From NCBI GenBank assembly GCA_028292565.1, contig JAQGMD010000460.1, forward strand, positions 1 to 6,950: a stretch of 6,950 nucleotides of DNA, written 5' to 3'. Below are positions 6,804 through 6,950 of the stretch, piece after piece. A program made the position numbers and the translations under genes. Positions within the stretch are counted from its first letter, which is position 1. Each line of letters starts with the position of its first letter. The notes below the pieces were generated by a model. It had not been told where the DNA came from, did not search any database, and saw only the letters and a program-made list of their open reading frames with translations. The stretch is from Burkholderia sp. (lineage in GTDB: Bacteria; Pseudomonadota; Gammaproteobacteria; Burkholderiales; Burkholderiaceae).

Positions 6804-6950
6804 GTGGGCAGTATCAAAATCTTCCACTGTCATTTGCGTGCGGGCTGACGCAGATCCCAACCTACATTCGGCCCTGTAGATGATGAATCTCCTAGGGTAG
6901 GCACTCCTCTTCTAAAGCCATGAGAATCAAGCATTGTCATACACGCGCTG
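6804..6950. other. Non-coding tail with short dyads
   Basis: No supported gene lies here. Short inverted repeats are present: TGCGT/ACGCA (6835-6839 with 6848-6852), CTACA/TGTAG (6862-6866 with 6875-6879), and CCTA/TAGG around GGG (6891-6901). They may belong to the control region of a gene beyond the window. An ATG at 6920 is open for ten codons to the window edge but has no good ribosome-binding site, so it is not called. Confidence 0.35.

Noticed and set aside
6920..6950. Possible start of a further gene at the right edge
   Set aside because: Only ten codons are visible and there is no convincing ribosome-binding site, so it cannot be supported.

Overview
The window looks like a chromosomal segment of a Betaproteobacterium, probably order Burkholderiales. 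This is judged from the moderately high GC, the side-by-side cphA'-cphA arrangement known from Ralstonia-type bacteria, and the style of the proteins. The genus cannot be fixed from the sequence. All four genes lie on the plus strand. No mobile element, tRNA, rRNA or CRISPR array is visible.

Region 1 (about 1-5087) is a cyanophycin locus. Cyanophycin is a nitrogen-storage polymer with an aspartate backbone and arginine side chains. The first gene (208-2376, 722 aa) encodes a shortened cyanophycin synthetase paralogue (CphA'-type). The second (2523-5087, 854 aa) encodes a full-length cyanophycin synthetase with intact ATP-grasp and Mur-ligase-like ATP sites. They are 146 bp apart, and a perfect 9-bp inverted repeat lies just before the second gene's ribosome-binding site. 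No cyanophycinase or isoaspartyl dipeptidase gene is in the window, so degradation must be encoded elsewhere.

Region 2 (5088-6415) holds a gene-free spacer of about 285 bp with small hairpins, then a PerM/AI-2E-family membrane protein gene (5372-6415, 347 aa). Region 3 (6416-6950) holds a 62-aa CsbD-family stress protein gene with a strong Shine-Dalgarno sequence, a possible ECF-sigma or sigma-70 promoter and a clear rho-independent terminator. About 150 bp of apparently non-coding sequence follow.

The most interesting signal is the complementary pattern of intact and lost active sites in the two synthetases. CphA' keeps an HxxEH zinc-site motif in its N domain but has lost the Mur-ligase P-loop lysine, the catalytic-region histidine, the whole C-terminal domain and a conserved loop of the ATP-grasp domain. 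CphA has all the synthetic sites but has lost the second histidine of HxxEH. This suggests a division of labour, with CphA' cutting or priming polymer and CphA extending it. That remains a hypothesis.
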